Shown: positions 1 through 9,144, counted from the first letter of the stretch. The stretch: 64,000 nucleotides of DNA from Alcaligenes ammonioxydans (GCF_019343455.1 NZ_CP049362.1:1860001-1924000); one strand, 5' to 3'. The notes: generated by a model not told the origin, from the letters alone. Numbers and translations: made by a program.

Positions 1-1155
1 CATGGGCGGTCAGGGTGCTCAGGTCAGCCGTACCAAATCCCCCATCGTTCACACGGGACGGGTCATTAAATGCCCCCTCGGTCCCGCCCGCCAGGCCCTC
101 CAGCAGACGGTAGTTGCGTGTTTTCTCGTACTGCACATACGCCAGCGAGTTGGTTTTGTCATTCCAATCGCCCCGATGGGTCAGAGAATAGCTTTGGCGA
201 TATATTTTGTTCGTCTCGTCGCCCAACTGGCGTTTGACCTCATCATTGGTATTGGTGTTTTGGGTATCGCCGGTGTAAATATTGCCCTGGCGGCCGTAGA
301 AAACCTCCAGGTCCACCGTGTGGCGGCTGTCGGGACGCCAGGACAGCAGACCATTGATGTCCTTGTTGCGCACCCCCTCACGCCCGGCAGGCAGACTGTT
401 GGCGTTGGCCCCCCGCGTTCGGTCTGGTGGCCTTTATTGATCTCCGGGTCGTCCGCATCGGTCTTGTTCAGGTTTCCGTATAGGCGAAAGGACAGGGATT
501 CGCTGATGGGGCCGCTCAGGCCAAAATTCATGCGGCGTGTCGCCCCTTCATCGCTGTGTTCGGGCACATTCCCATAAAAAGAATAGGAGCCCTGGAACGT
601 GTCGGTGGTGGGCTTGGTGATGATATTGACCACTCCTCCGGCTGCTCCGTTACCGTAACGAGCTGCGGCTGGGCCGCGCAGCACTTCTACTCGTTCGATC
701 TGCTCGGCAGGAACCCAGTTGGTATCGCCGCGGGAATCGCGTTCGCCCCGCCAACCAAATCGCACGGCAGAGCGTGAACTGACCGGTTTGCCATCAATCA
801 GAATCAGCGTGTTTTCCGGGCCCATGCCGCGGATATCAATTTGCCGATTATTGCCACGCTGCCCGCTGGCTGAATTACCCGTCAGGTTGACCCCCGGCAT
901 GGTGCGCAGCACTTCGGAGATGTCGTTGGCGGGTGGGGATTTCTGGATGTCGTCGGCGGTGATGACAGACGACCCCAAGGTTTGCTTGAGCTCTTGTTCG
1001 GCCTTGACCACGATGCGCTCCAGTTCCTCGACCTCTTGCGCTCGCGTCTGAACAGGGAAGGCCAAGCTCATCGCTACAGCCAGACTGCTTAGGGACATAA
1101 AGGGGACACCGCCAGGCCTACGGCGCGTAGCGGCGAAAGAGGAGGACACCGACAT
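1..1155 (-). pseudogene. fepA: FepA-type TonB-dependent siderophore receptor, frameshifted, 3' end beyond window
   Basis: Outer-membrane receptor for a ferric catecholate-type siderophore, driven by TonB. After a signal peptide the plug domain is clear: an IDIRGMGPE segment, an LIDGKPV segment and VERVEVLRGPAAARYG. The sequence then follows the FepA family (GHQTER, PAGREGVRNKDINGLL, RQGNIYTGDTQNTN, LAGGTEG). The protein changes frame at a run of six C (409-414 on the + strand). Upstream of it one frame codes the plug, and downstream the next frame stays open to the window edge with FepA-like residues. A single-base loss in the homopolymer explains this, either a real inactivation or a sequencing error. 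The start is ATG at 1155; a GTG at 1164 is possible. A Fur-type box lies just upstream, as expected for iron uptake. Confidence 0.85.
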
Positions 1156-1169
1156 GATTAACACCTAGT

Positions 1170-1188
1170 AATAATGAGATTGATTCGT
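1170..1188 (-). promoter_or_regulatory. Fur-box-like operator upstream of the FepA-type receptor
   Basis: The 19 bases from 1170 match the Fur consensus (GATAATGATAATCATTATC) at 12 positions by eye, in an AT-rich stretch immediately upstream of the receptor start. Iron repression of the receptor is inferred from this and from the gene's role. Confidence 0.5.
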
Positions 1189-1341
1189 GATTATAAACAA
1201 GGTGAGCGGTGTTACAAAGTGATAATTTCGTATGGCCGATACAAAGGGATCGGCGCATTCAGCCCGACACCCAGCCGCTGCCGGTCAAGACAAAGCCCTT
1301 GTCAAGATGGGCAGCGTGCGTGGTAGACAGGGTGAATGCGC

Positions 1342-1629
1342 TCAAGCGCAGACACTGCAGCCAGGGCCCATGCAAGTATGGATAACCGAGTTGCGCGTAC
1401 TGGAGCGCGTGCCGGGGCCAGTCACATTATTGCCGGCCAGGGCTTGTTGAGGGGTCAGGCCCCGCGCGGGGCTGGATTTGCTGAACAGACGCCGAGGAGC
1501 ACTCAGCTGCAGCAAAAGACTGCCTTTTTCACAAGCAGGGCAAACTTGAGGGTCGTTGCGGGCAGCCATGCTGCGCAAATGGCTGCTGCGTTGCAAGCAA
1601 TGATTGCAAAGATAGTCGTACAAAGGCAT
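1342..1629 (-). CDS. fmdB: FmdB-family zinc-ribbon protein
   Basis: A 95-residue protein starting MPLYDYLCNHC, the hallmark start of the FmdB family, with two Cys pairs (C8/C11 and C30/C33) forming a predicted zinc ribbon. FmdB was named in Methylophilus as a putative regulator of formamidase; its biochemical role is unsettled. It lies directly downstream of formamidase on the same strand, separated by 57 bases that hold a strong hairpin. A longer reading from 1662 is rejected because the family start is at 1629 and the extra residues fall in the hairpin. The C-terminal half is low in recognisable motifs. Confidence 0.8.
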   Translation of the reverse strand: MPLYDYLCNHCLQRSSHLRSMAARNDPQVCPACEKGSLLLQLSAPRRLFSKSSPARGLTPQQALAGNNVTGPGTRSSTRNSVIHTCMGPGCSVCA

Positions 1630-1648
1630 GGCAAATCCAAGTGAAACG

Positions 1649-1677
1649 GGCCCTGGTCTCAATGAAAGACCAGGGCC
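1649..1677 (-). promoter_or_regulatory. Intercistronic hairpin between fmdA and fmdB
   Basis: Perfect 11-base arms (GGCCCTGGTCT and its complement) around a 7-base loop, without a following T run on the minus strand. It may attenuate or process the message so that fmdB is made at a lower level than fmdA; this is inference. Confidence 0.5.
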
Positions 1678-1686
1678 ATAGACCGA

Positions 1687-2886
1687 TTAGCTCAGCTTAC
1701 AGCGTGTGCCTGGACGGCCAAAACGAGCGGCATCATTCAAGGCACCCTTAGGCAGAATATCGGTATCAAAAATACCGGTAGGCAAGGCCAGAGAGGCGGA
1801 GCTGTTGGGCAGGTCCACCACGCCACCGTAACGACCCTCAACGGGAGCGGCCGTCAGGAGCATGTACGCTTGCGCGCGCGACAAGTCCGTGGTGCGGCTG
1901 ATGTAATCAATCGCCGCCAGGCAAGCCTGACGGTACGCGACCGTGGAGTCCAGATAGTAGTTCACGCCTTCTTCCACACTGATCCCGGTAAAGTGCATCC
2001 ACTGATCGTACTTGGGATCGTGGCGGCCCGGCACGTAGATAGGCGCGGTCAGATTATATTTGGCCATGCCCCCTTTGATCAGGTCAAAGCCAAGGTGGGC
2101 AGCGCCGTCCATCTCAATGGCGCCACAAAAGGAGATTTCGCCATCGCCCTGGGAGAAGTGCAAGTCACCCATGGACAGGCCAGCCCCTTTGACGTACACG
2201 GGGAAGTAAATCCGCGAACCGATGGTCAGATTCTTGATGTCCAGGTTGCCGCCATGCTCACGCGGGGGCACGGTACGGGCGGCTTCGGCAGCCATACGGT
2301 CAAATTCCGCGCCCTTGACACCGCGCAGCACCGCTGTCTTGGAGTCGGGTGGATTGGCGTGGCCCTTGGGTACGAGCAAGGCTTCCCGACGATTCCACTC
2401 ACGCAGCAACTCATGCGAGGGCAGGGTGCCGATCAGGCCGGGATGCATCATGGCGGCGATGCGTACACCAGGGATATGCCGCGAGGTGGCATACACACCA
2501 TGCAGGTCCCAGATGGCCTTGTCGGCTTCGGGGAAATGCTCGGCCAAAAAACCACCGCCGTTCTCTTTGGCAAAAATGCCCGAGAAACCCACCGGGGTAA
2601 TACAGCGAATATCCAGCAGGTCCACCACCAGAATGTCGCCGGGCTCGGCGCCTTCCACGTGGATCGGGCCGGTCAGGGGGTGAGCGCGGGTCAGGTCAAC
2701 GTCGCGCACGTCGTTGGCGCTATCGGTATTTTTAATCTGGGCATCCAGAAAATCCAGGCATTCCAGAATCATTTCTTCACCCGGCTTGACGCTGGTCAGA
2801 TCGGGAATATCAGGATGCCATCGGTTGTGCCCTATTTCAGCTTGTTCGGCCAGGGGTGCGCCGGGTTTGATTTTTATATGCTGCAT
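1687..2886 (-). CDS. fmdA: Formamidase (acetamidase/formamidase family)
   Basis: Cytoplasmic hydrolase converting formamide (and less well acetamide) to formate plus ammonia. The 399-residue protein is close to the Methylophilus FmdA length. Family features include the N-terminal HNRWHPDIP, the PLTGPIHVEGAEPGDILVV segment typical of the beta-rich core, and GDLHFSQGDGEISFCGAIEM in the C-terminal half. The start is ATG at 2886 (MQHIKIKPG); an upstream in-frame start at 2922 adds residues not seen in the family. The downstream fmdB supports the name. Formamide can come from cyanide hydration or histidine breakdown, so this is a nitrogen-scavenging enzyme. Confidence 0.9.
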   Translation of the reverse strand: MQHIKIKPGAPLAEQAEIGHNRWHPDIPDLTSVKPGEEMILECLDFLDAQIKNTDSANDVRDVDLTRAHPLTGPIHVEGAEPGDILVVDLLDIRCITPVGFSGIFAKENGGGFLAEHFPEADKAIWDLHGVYATSRHIPGVRIAAMMHPGLIGTLPSHELLREWNRREALLVPKGHANPPDSKTAVLRGVKGAEFDRMAAEAARTVPPREHGGNLDIKNLTIGSRIYFPVYVKGAGLSMGDLHFSQGDGEISFCGAIEMDGAAHLGFDLIKGGMAKYNLTAPIYVPGRHDPKYDQWMHFTGISVEEGVNYYLDSTVAYRQACLAAIDYISRTTDLSRAQAYMLLTAAPVEGRYGGVVDLPNSSASLALPTGIFDTDILPKGALNDAARFGRPGTRCKLS

Positions 2887-3340
2887 GTGTTCTCCGAAGT
2901 ATGTGTGCGAGGTTCGCACCAAGGCGCTTTTTCAGGCGCTTGACCACACCATTAACACGACTGGACAAGCATGGTCAAAATCAGCCAAGCAACGGTTTTA
3001 TATGCATTTTTTTGCCAGTAAATAAATTCTTAAGTGAGTCAATGATTTAGACATTAAGCGATTAAAAAACAATAAACCGCGCTTTTTGTCTAGAGGATAA
3101 ATCCTGATCTGGCGCAGGTTTTTTATGTCGGCGCGTACCGTTAATAAAAAGGGGTATGGACATACGCTAATTCGTATAGAAGACATACGAGTTTCTTAAT
3201 GGCCCAAGCAGATTCAAGGCCAGACACGGAAAAGGGGGCTTGGTTCGTAAGGCTCCGAATAACCCTTATAACCAACGCGCAATAAGACAGCAAGTTGAAC
3301 TGACAACAATAAAAGCAAATAAAACGCAGGAGACACCCTT
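2887..3340. other. Intergenic region between divergent fmdA and 8-oxoguanine deaminase
   Basis: A 454-base AT-rich gap that must hold both divergent promoters. The notable content is a cluster of ATACG/CGTAT half-sites at 3155-3190. No RNA gene, convincing small gene or terminator was seen. Confidence 0.5.
3155..3190. promoter_or_regulatory. Cluster of ATACG/CGTAT half-sites, possible operator
   Basis: CATACG at 3161-3166, CGTAT at 3173-3177 and CATACG at 3184-3189 alternate in orientation about 11 bases apart, with GTAT at 3155. They form overlapping inverted repeats (for example TCGTAT and ATACGA around 7 bases). The layout resembles a site for a dimeric regulator, perhaps GntR-type, controlling fmdA, the deaminase, or both. 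The regulator is unknown. Confidence 0.4.
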
Positions 3341-4717
3341 GTGACTAGCTGTTCCCCCATCCTGTGGATTCGACATCCACTGGCTTGTTCTGACGCGGAT
3401 GCCGCCGGTGGCGTGCTGATTCAAGACAGCCGCATTATCGAAAAAGTAGCGTCTGGTCAGCAACCGCGACAGGCCTATGACCAAACCTGGGACGCCTCAC
3501 GTCATGTATTGCTGCCCGGTCTGGTCAATACTCATCATCATTTTTATCAGACCTTGACCCGGGCCTATACCCCCGCCTTGAACAAACCGTTGTTTCCCTG
3601 GCTGACCACCCTGTATGACGTATGGGCAGGCTTGGATGATGAGCAGATGCAGGTGGCCAGTGAGCTGGCGATGGTGGAGCTGCTGCAATCGGGCTGCACT
3701 ACGGTGGCTGACCACCATTATGTGTTTTCGGGCGCCTTGCAGCATGCAATTGACTGTCAGGCTGAAACGGCCCAGCGTCTGGGCGTTCGTGCGGCATTGA
3801 CGCGAGGCTCCATGAGTGTGGGCCGCGAGCAGGGCGGCTTACCGCCGCAAATCGTAGTGCAGGACGAGCAAACCATTCTGGATGACAGTCTGCGCCTGAT
3901 TCGCCAGTATCACCAGCGCGAGGACGGCGCCATGATTACCCTGGCGCTGGCTCCCTGTTCGCCTTTTTCTGTCAGCCGTGAGCTCATGCGTGAAAGTGCC
4001 CAGCTGGCCGAGCGCGAAGACGTGCGTTTGCATACCCATCTGGCCGAAACCGACGATGAAACCGCCTACTGTGAACGCCTCTTTGGCATGCGTCCACTTG
4101 ATTACCTGGATCAGCAGGGATGGTTGAGCAATCGTACCTGGCTGGCGCATGGCATTCATTTCAATGACGAAGAAATTCAACGCCTGGGTCGGGCAGGGAC
4201 CGGCATCGCCCATTGCCCCTCCTCCAATATGGTGTTGGGAAGTGGCCTGTGCCGCACCATTGAGCTGGAAACGGCAGGCGCACCGGTTGGTCTGGCGGTT
4301 GATGGTTCGGCTTCCAACGATCACTCCAATCTGGCGCAGGAAATGCGGCAGGCCCTGTTGTTAGGCCGGCTGCGTTACCAGCCAGGGCAGGTCACCCATC
4401 AAGCCGTCATTCGTTGGGCCACCCAGGGTTCGGCCCGTTGTTTGGGCCGGGACGATATTGGCGGTCTGAACGTTGGACAGCAAGCAGATCTGGCCCTGTT
4501 CACTCTTGATGAATTGCGTTTTTCGGGTGCGGAAAACCCCCTGGCTGCCTTATTGCTGTGCGGTGCGGACTGCGCTGACCGCGTGATGGTCGCAGGTCAG
4601 TGGCGTGTCATTGACGGCCAGGTCTGCGGGATTGATCAACACGATTTGATGCAGCGTCATCAAGGCGCCGCACGTCGTTTGTGTGACAAGGCACTGTCCG
4701 GCGCAGTGACGGCTTAA
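3341..4717 (+). CDS. 8-oxoguanine deaminase (amidohydrolase superfamily)
   Basis: Zinc-dependent deaminase of the AtzA/TrzN-like group; the closest characterised type is the Pseudomonas 8-oxoguanine deaminase, which makes uric acid and ammonia. The 458-residue protein carries the metal-binding triad region LPGLVNTHHHFYQTL near residue 65, a His in LHTHLAE, LAHGIHF, and VDGSASNDHSN with the catalytic Asp. The start is GTG at 3341 behind GGAGACAC. It precedes an NCS2 permease by 55 bases, suggesting a purine salvage operon. Other guanine- or isocytosine-type deaminases are possible, so the substrate is moderately secure. Confidence 0.8.
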   Translation: MTSCSPILWIRHPLACSDADAAGGVLIQDSRIIEKVASGQQPRQAYDQTWDASRHVLLPGLVNTHHHFYQTLTRAYTPALNKPLFPWLTTLYDVWAGLDDEQMQVASELAMVELLQSGCTTVADHHYVFSGALQHAIDCQAETAQRLGVRAALTRGSMSVGREQGGLPPQIVVQDEQTILDDSLRLIRQYHQREDGAMITLALAPCSPFSVSRELMRESAQLAEREDVRLHTHLAETDDETAYCERLFGMRPLDYLDQQGWLSNRTWLAHGIHFNDEEIQRLGRAGTGIAHCPSSNMVLGSGLCRTIELETAGAPVGLAVDGSASNDHSNLAQEMRQALLLGRLRYQPGQVTHQAVIRWATQGSARCLGRDDIGGLNVGQQADLALFTLDELRFSGAENPLAALLLCGADCADRVMVAGQWRVIDGQVCGIDQHDLMQRHQGAARRLCDKALSGAVTA

Positions 4718-4772
4718 GTTCAGTAGCGACAGGGCCGACAGAGCCCTGCCTCATTATTCCTCGGAGACAGTT

Positions 4773-6305
4773 ATGACAAGACCTGCACAGGCAAGGGCTG
4801 CGGCAACGGCGCCGCGTCCTGAAGACGAGAATCTGGGCCTGGGGGCCAATCTGGCCTATGGCTTTCAGCACGTATTAACCATGTATGGCGGCATTATTGC
4901 CGTCCCGCTGATTATTGGTGAGGCTGCGGGCCTGCCTGCCAACGAAACAGGGCTGTTGATTACCGCCTGCCTGTTCATGGGCGGGCTGGCCACCTTGCTG
5001 CAGACCCTGGGCGTTCCTTTCTTCGGCTGCCGGCTGCCCCTGGTACAAGGGGTGTCCTTTTCGGGCGTTGCCACCATGATCGCCATTTTGGGCACGGGCG
5101 GCGGCTTGCCCGCGGTGTTTGGCGCAGTGATTGCGGCCTCCTTCATAGGGTTGCTGATTACCCCCATCTTTTCTCGAGTCATCCGTTTTTTTCCGCCTCT
5201 GGTCACCGGTTGTGTAATCACCACGATTGGGCTGACCCTGATGCCGGTGGCGGCCTTCTGGGCGATGGGCGGCAATCCACAGGCGCCTGACTTTGGCAGT
5301 GTCGGCAATATTTCCCTGGCTGCCCTGACCTTGCTGATCGTGCTGCTGCTCAGCAAGCTGGGAAGTGCCACTATTTCTCGCCTGTCCATCTTGCTGGCTA
5401 TTATTATTGGCACTGTCATTGCTGTTGCCATGGGACATGCGGATTTCTCAGCGGTCAGCGAAGGGGAGGTATTTGCCTTGCCCAGCCTGTTCCATTTCGG
5501 CATGCCCACCTTTCAGACGGCCGCGATCATCTCCATGTTCATTGTGATCATCGTGACCTTGGTCGAGACCTCAGCGGATATTCTGGCAGTGGGCGATATC
5601 ATCGAGACCAAAGTGGACGCCCGCCGTCTCGGTGATGGTTTGCGTGCCGATATGCTCTCCAGCCTGCTTGCTCCCGTTTTTGGTTCCTTCACGCAAAGCG
5701 CCTTTGCCCAGAATGTAGGCCTGGTAGCGGTAACCGGCGTGAAAAGTCGCTATGTTGTCGCCTTTGGCGGCCTGATCCTGATTGCTCTGGGCTTGTTGCC
5801 GATAATGGGACGCCTGGTCGCTGCTGTGCCGCCGGCCGTTCTGGGCGGTGCGGGCATGGTGCTGTTTGGCACGGTCGCAGCCAGCGGCATCCGTACCTTG
5901 GCCAAAGTGAACTATGACAACAATATGAACCTGATTATTGTGGCCACCTCAATTGGCGCAGGCATGATTCCCATTGTGGCACCCAAGTTCTACGAGCACT
6001 TCCCGGTCTGGTTTGCAACGATTTTCCATTCCGGCATCAGCTCGGCCGCTCTGGTCGCCATCGTACTGAATCTGCTGTTCAACCACTTCACCCTGGGCAA
6101 TTCCGAGCATCCTTCCGTATTTGCAGCTGGGGGAGGCCGCTATCTGCGTGTCTCGGATCTGGCCAAATTGAATGAAGGTGATCACGTGATTAATGGCAAG
6201 GTGATGGACAAAGACGGCAAGGAGATTCCGGTCATTGATGACGATCATCCACTGGCCCATGAGCCCGTCCTGCCACACGCCAAGCCAAGCCTGAGCAGTA
6301 CGTAA
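4773..6305 (+). CDS. NCS2-family nucleobase:cation symporter (uric acid/xanthine type)
   Basis: Inner-membrane permease of 510 residues with about a dozen hydrophobic segments. The NCS2 signature appears as QNVGLVAVTGVKSRYV in the second half, and VETSADILAVGD matches the substrate-binding Glu region. The N-terminal FQHVLTMYGG is also typical. The soluble C-terminal tail of about 60 residues is charged. Its place behind 8-oxoguanine deaminase suggests import of a purine such as xanthine, urate or 8-oxoguanine; the exact substrate cannot be read from sequence. A hairpin terminator follows about 60 bases downstream. Confidence 0.88.
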   Translation: MTRPAQARAAATAPRPEDENLGLGANLAYGFQHVLTMYGGIIAVPLIIGEAAGLPANETGLLITACLFMGGLATLLQTLGVPFFGCRLPLVQGVSFSGVATMIAILGTGGGLPAVFGAVIAASFIGLLITPIFSRVIRFFPPLVTGCVITTIGLTLMPVAAFWAMGGNPQAPDFGSVGNISLAALTLLIVLLLSKLGSATISRLSILLAIIIGTVIAVAMGHADFSAVSEGEVFALPSLFHFGMPTFQTAAIISMFIVIIVTLVETSADILAVGDIIETKVDARRLGDGLRADMLSSLLAPVFGSFTQSAFAQNVGLVAVTGVKSRYVVAFGGLILIALGLLPIMGRLVAAVPPAVLGGAGMVLFGTVAASGIRTLAKVNYDNNMNLIIVATSIGAGMIPIVAPKFYEHFPVWFATIFHSGISSAALVAIVLNLLFNHFTLGNSEHPSVFAAGGGRYLRVSDLAKLNEGDHVINGKVMDKDGKEIPVIDDDHPLAHEPVLPHAKPSLSST

Positions 6306-6362
6306 GGCTGGGCAGTCCCTCTTGGCAATATTTGCTCAACGTCTACACGGTCGTACCTTTGG

Positions 6363-6398
6363 CCGCCTTGTCTCTCTAACGAGCAGGGCGGTTTTTTT
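6363..6398 (+). terminator. Rho-independent terminator of the purine operon
   Basis: Arms CCGCCTTG and CAGGGCGG (one G-U pair) around 13 bases, followed by seven T. Confidence 0.8.
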
Positions 6399-6407
6399 AC
6401 GCAGATA

Positions 6408-6433
6408 CTTGAAAAAGTGAACAAGCCCCCCAT
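6408..6433 (+). promoter_or_regulatory. Sigma-32 (heat-shock) promoter of hsp20
   Basis: CTTGAAA at 6408-6414, 13 bases, then CCCCAT at 6428-6433. This is an almost perfect match to the RpoH consensus (CTTGAAA, 11-16 bases, CCCCATnT). It lies 75 bases before the Hsp20 start. Confidence 0.85.
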
Positions 6434-6507
6434 TTCTGTTGATGTAGGCGCCCGAGCCCACGCCTTCCCTTGCACAGGGCTCAGCAAAGGAAAAATGGAG
6501 GTCAAGC

Positions 6508-6957
6508 ATGGCAAGCAATTTGACACGTTTTAATCCGTTTGGGGATCTGGCTGGTCTGGATTCGTGGCGGGATATCGAAGATATGTTCCGGCGCGTCCCC
6601 GTCGTTGGTTCCCTGGCCGGGAATACGCCACCCGCCATCCGTCTGGATGTCAGTGAGAACGAGGAAGCCTATCAGGTTAGCGCTGAAGTGCCTGGCATCA
6701 ATAAAGAAGATGTGCATGTCAGCGTTGATGGCAATATTGTCTCTATCAAGGTAGAGAGCCGGCGCACCCATGAAGAGAAAGAGGGTGATACGGTGTTGCG
6801 CAGTGAGCGTTACTATGGGGTGCAGACCCGTCGCTTCAGTCTGGCGCAGGATATTGACGAGGCGCGAGCCAGCGCTAAATGCGAAAACGGAGTATTGGAA
6901 CTGGTTCTGCCCAAGAAAAAGAGCGGGACCGGGGCCAAAAAGCTGGAAGTTCGCTAA
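6508..6957 (+). CDS. Small heat-shock protein, Hsp20/alpha-crystallin family
   Basis: An ATP-independent cytosolic chaperone that holds unfolding proteins. The 149 residues contain an N-terminal arm (NPFGDLAGLDSWRDIEDMFR) and the alpha-crystallin domain from about residue 45 (IRLDVSENEEAYQVSAEVPG, GVLELVLPKK). The usual closing IxI-type tail is replaced by KKLEVR. It is a single-gene unit with its own sigma-32 promoter upstream and a strong terminator downstream. The start is ATG at 6508 behind GGAGGTC. Confidence 0.93.
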   Translation: MASNLTRFNPFGDLAGLDSWRDIEDMFRRVPVVGSLAGNTPPAIRLDVSENEEAYQVSAEVPGINKEDVHVSVDGNIVSIKVESRRTHEEKEGDTVLRSERYYGVQTRRFSLAQDIDEARASAKCENGVLELVLPKKKSGTGAKKLEVR

Positions 6958-6974
6958 GCCTGTGCTGTCAACAA

Positions 6975-7005
6975 AAAACCGCGCCGTTCTGGCGCGGTTT
7001 TTTGT
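6975..7005 (+). terminator. Terminator of hsp20
   Basis: AAAACCGCGCC and GGCGCGGTTTT around a 5-base loop, with T runs on the + strand. Confidence 0.85.
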
Positions 7006-7079
7006 TTTATGCGCGGCATGCAGGGCGACTGCAGGCGTTCGTTATCACCTGTCCACGCCCCGGCCCAGACATCCCAGTA

Positions 7080-8396
7080 TCAAGGAGTGTGGTTGTCGAG
7101 CATATAAGTCAATGAACTGGCCAGCAAAGCACGTGTTCCGATGCGCAGGGCCTTTTCATCAATCATGAACTCCGGTGAATGATTGGGCGCACCCATTTTA
7201 TCCGGATAGGGTGAGGCATTAAGCCGCCAGAAAACCACGGGTACGTTCTTGCCAAACGCGCCAAAATCCTCCGAACCCATACCTGGCGGCACCTCTTTGG
7301 CCCCGATACGGTCGCTGGCCAGTTCCAGAGCAGGGATGATGGTTTGAGTCACGTTGGGATCGCTGACCAGGACCTCATAGCCCGTGTCGATGCGAACGGT
7401 CGCTTTCACATCATGGTTGGCTGCAATATTTTGGGCGTATCGCTCAATCAACTCGTGAGCCCTTGTCTGATTTTGTTTGGACAGTGAGCGCACCGTGCCG
7501 CTGATATCCGCAGTTTCAGGCAGCACATTTGGACGGTTACCACTTTGCAACAAGCCTACCGTCACCACTGTTGTGCCATCCTGTGGGTTCGTTCGCTGGG
7601 CGATGATGCTATTTAGCGCCACCACCGTCTCGGCAGCGGCAACAAGCGGGGAGGCGGCCGTCCAGGGCGAGGAACCATGGCCGCCTTTACCCGCCAAAGA
7701 AATGGAAAACACATCACCACTGGCCATCAGGCTGCCTTTTCGGTAGCCAATGCTCCCTGCGGGGTAGGAAGGTCCGATGTGCTGGCCCATGACCACATCC
7801 ACTTTAGGCTTGTCCAGTACGCCTTCGGCCATCATGGCATTGGCGCCGCTCAAGGGCTTACCAGGACCTTGCTCTTCGGCGGGCTGAAACAAGAGCACAA
7901 TCGTACCCGGCAGTTCCTCACGCATGTCGGAAAAAACTTGGGCAGCACCCAACAGCATGGCAACGTGCGTATCGTGGCCGCACGCGTGCGATACCGACAC
8001 TTCCTTGCCTTGCCAGGTGCCTTGGGCAACGGACTTGAAGGGCAGGTCATTGCGTTCCTGTACAGGCAGGGCGTCCATATCGGCACGCAAGGCTACGACA
8101 GGGCCAGGCTTTCCGCCTTTCAAGACGGCCTTGATCCCGGTCTGTGCAATCCCGCTTTGAATCTGATAGCCGGGCATGCTCTCCAGTGCCGCTTTAATAT
8201 AAGCCGCCGTATTATGCTCTTGATAAGAAAGCTCAGGATTCTGATGCAGGTGGCGTCGCCACTCGATCACCTTTTCCTCCAGGGCATCGGCCTTGCCCAT
8301 CGCGGTTTCCACCATCGGATGGCTGGTTTGTGCCAACGCCGTCCCGGCCAGCAGGCAACTCGTCACCAATAGGCTCAGGCGAAATGCGTGTCTCAT
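7080..8396 (-). CDS. Exported M20-family amidohydrolase (aminoacylase/carboxypeptidase type)
   Basis: Metal-dependent amide hydrolase of peptidase family M20D (hippurate hydrolase, IAA-amino-acid hydrolase and N-acyl-amino-acid hydrolase group). Residues 1-23 from the ATG at 8396 form a signal peptide ending AGTALA, so the enzyme is probably periplasmic. Family motifs: RRHLHQNPELSYQE, LRADMDALPVQE, HACGHDTHVAMLLGAA (metal ligands), QPAEEQGPG, and GMGSEDFGAF near the C-terminus. A GAGGAGA ribosome-binding site precedes the chosen start; the longer reading from 8423 does not fit it. The native substrate is unknown. Confidence 0.88.
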   Translation of the reverse strand: MRHAFRLSLLVTSCLLAGTALAQTSHPMVETAMGKADALEEKVIEWRRHLHQNPELSYQEHNTAAYIKAALESMPGYQIQSGIAQTGIKAVLKGGKPGPVVALRADMDALPVQERNDLPFKSVAQGTWQGKEVSVSHACGHDTHVAMLLGAAQVFSDMREELPGTIVLLFQPAEEQGPGKPLSGANAMMAEGVLDKPKVDVVMGQHIGPSYPAGSIGYRKGSLMASGDVFSISLAGKGGHGSSPWTAASPLVAAAETVVALNSIIAQRTNPQDGTTVVTVGLLQSGNRPNVLPETADISGTVRSLSKQNQTRAHELIERYAQNIAANHDVKATVRIDTGYEVLVSDPNVTQTIIPALELASDRIGAKEVPPGMGSEDFGAFGKNVPVVFWRLNASPYPDKMGAPNHSPEFMIDEKALRIGTRALLASSLTYMLDNHTP

Positions 8397-8465
8397 ACTG
8401 TCTCCTCGCTTTTTTAGTGTCATAGCGATTGATCATAGCACCGGCCCAGCCTGTCACCGGCGCAG

Positions 8466-9144
8466 TTAATTGACACCTATACCACTGTGAATGCCCGAAT
8501 GCCCTCGGGCCAGTCCCGTGTGTTCTTTGAAGAAAGCGATAAAAGCACTGTCACTGGCAAAACCCAGGTTCGAGGCCAGCCACGTCACGCGCTGCTCGCT
8601 CGCAAGCTGTTCGATCGCCTTGAATACACGCCATTGCTGTCGCCACTGCTGATAATTCAGGCCTGTGTCCCGTTTAAACAGACGACTGATTATTTTTTCG
8701 CTAAGGCCCAGCTCCACCGACAGGTCTTTCAGGGCCGGTGGCAGCTTGGCCCCAGCCAGCGGCCGCAAACGACTATCACGAGGCAAGGGCAGAAAAAGAG
8801 CCCGCTCGTGCGCGGCTTGCAGCTCATTGAGCAACAGCAATATCAGATGCTGTCGTGGCGGCTGCTCTCAATCCGCGGCCAGATAAACCGAGCGGTACTT
8901 GACCTGTTCGCTCAGTTGTACCTGAGGGGCAAGCAGAGCCGGAATCCAGATCAAGCAGCTTGGCGGCAACAAACACAGGTGTTGATCCAGAGTCACGGTC
9001 ATGCAGCCGCTGTGAGTGTACAGAATCTGCCCTCAGGGGTAGCTGATGCATACCGGAATCATGCTGCGCCAGGCGCGCCGCGATGCCCAGCACATGACGT
9101 CCTGTCAGTTCGGGGAAAGGGTCATTGGCGTCCAACTGGGGCAT
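8466..9144 (-). pseudogene. AraC-family regulator, disrupted by a frameshift and a stop
   Basis: A broken AraC/XylS-type regulator with an N-terminal cupin domain. The segment from ATG 9144 reads MPQLDANDPFPELTGRHVLG. Near 9030-9039 one extra base shifts the frame to QILYTHSGCMTVTL, PPSCLIWIPA and YRSVYLAAD. A TGA (8868-8870) then interrupts the same frame before EQPPRQHLILLLLNELQ and the helix-turn-helix part (SEKIISRLFKRDTGLNYQQW, LASNLGFASDSAFIAFFKEHTG). A further slip near the 3' end is possible because the last residues do not look like the family. Two separate lesions make a real pseudogene more likely than a single sequencing error. Confidence 0.75.
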
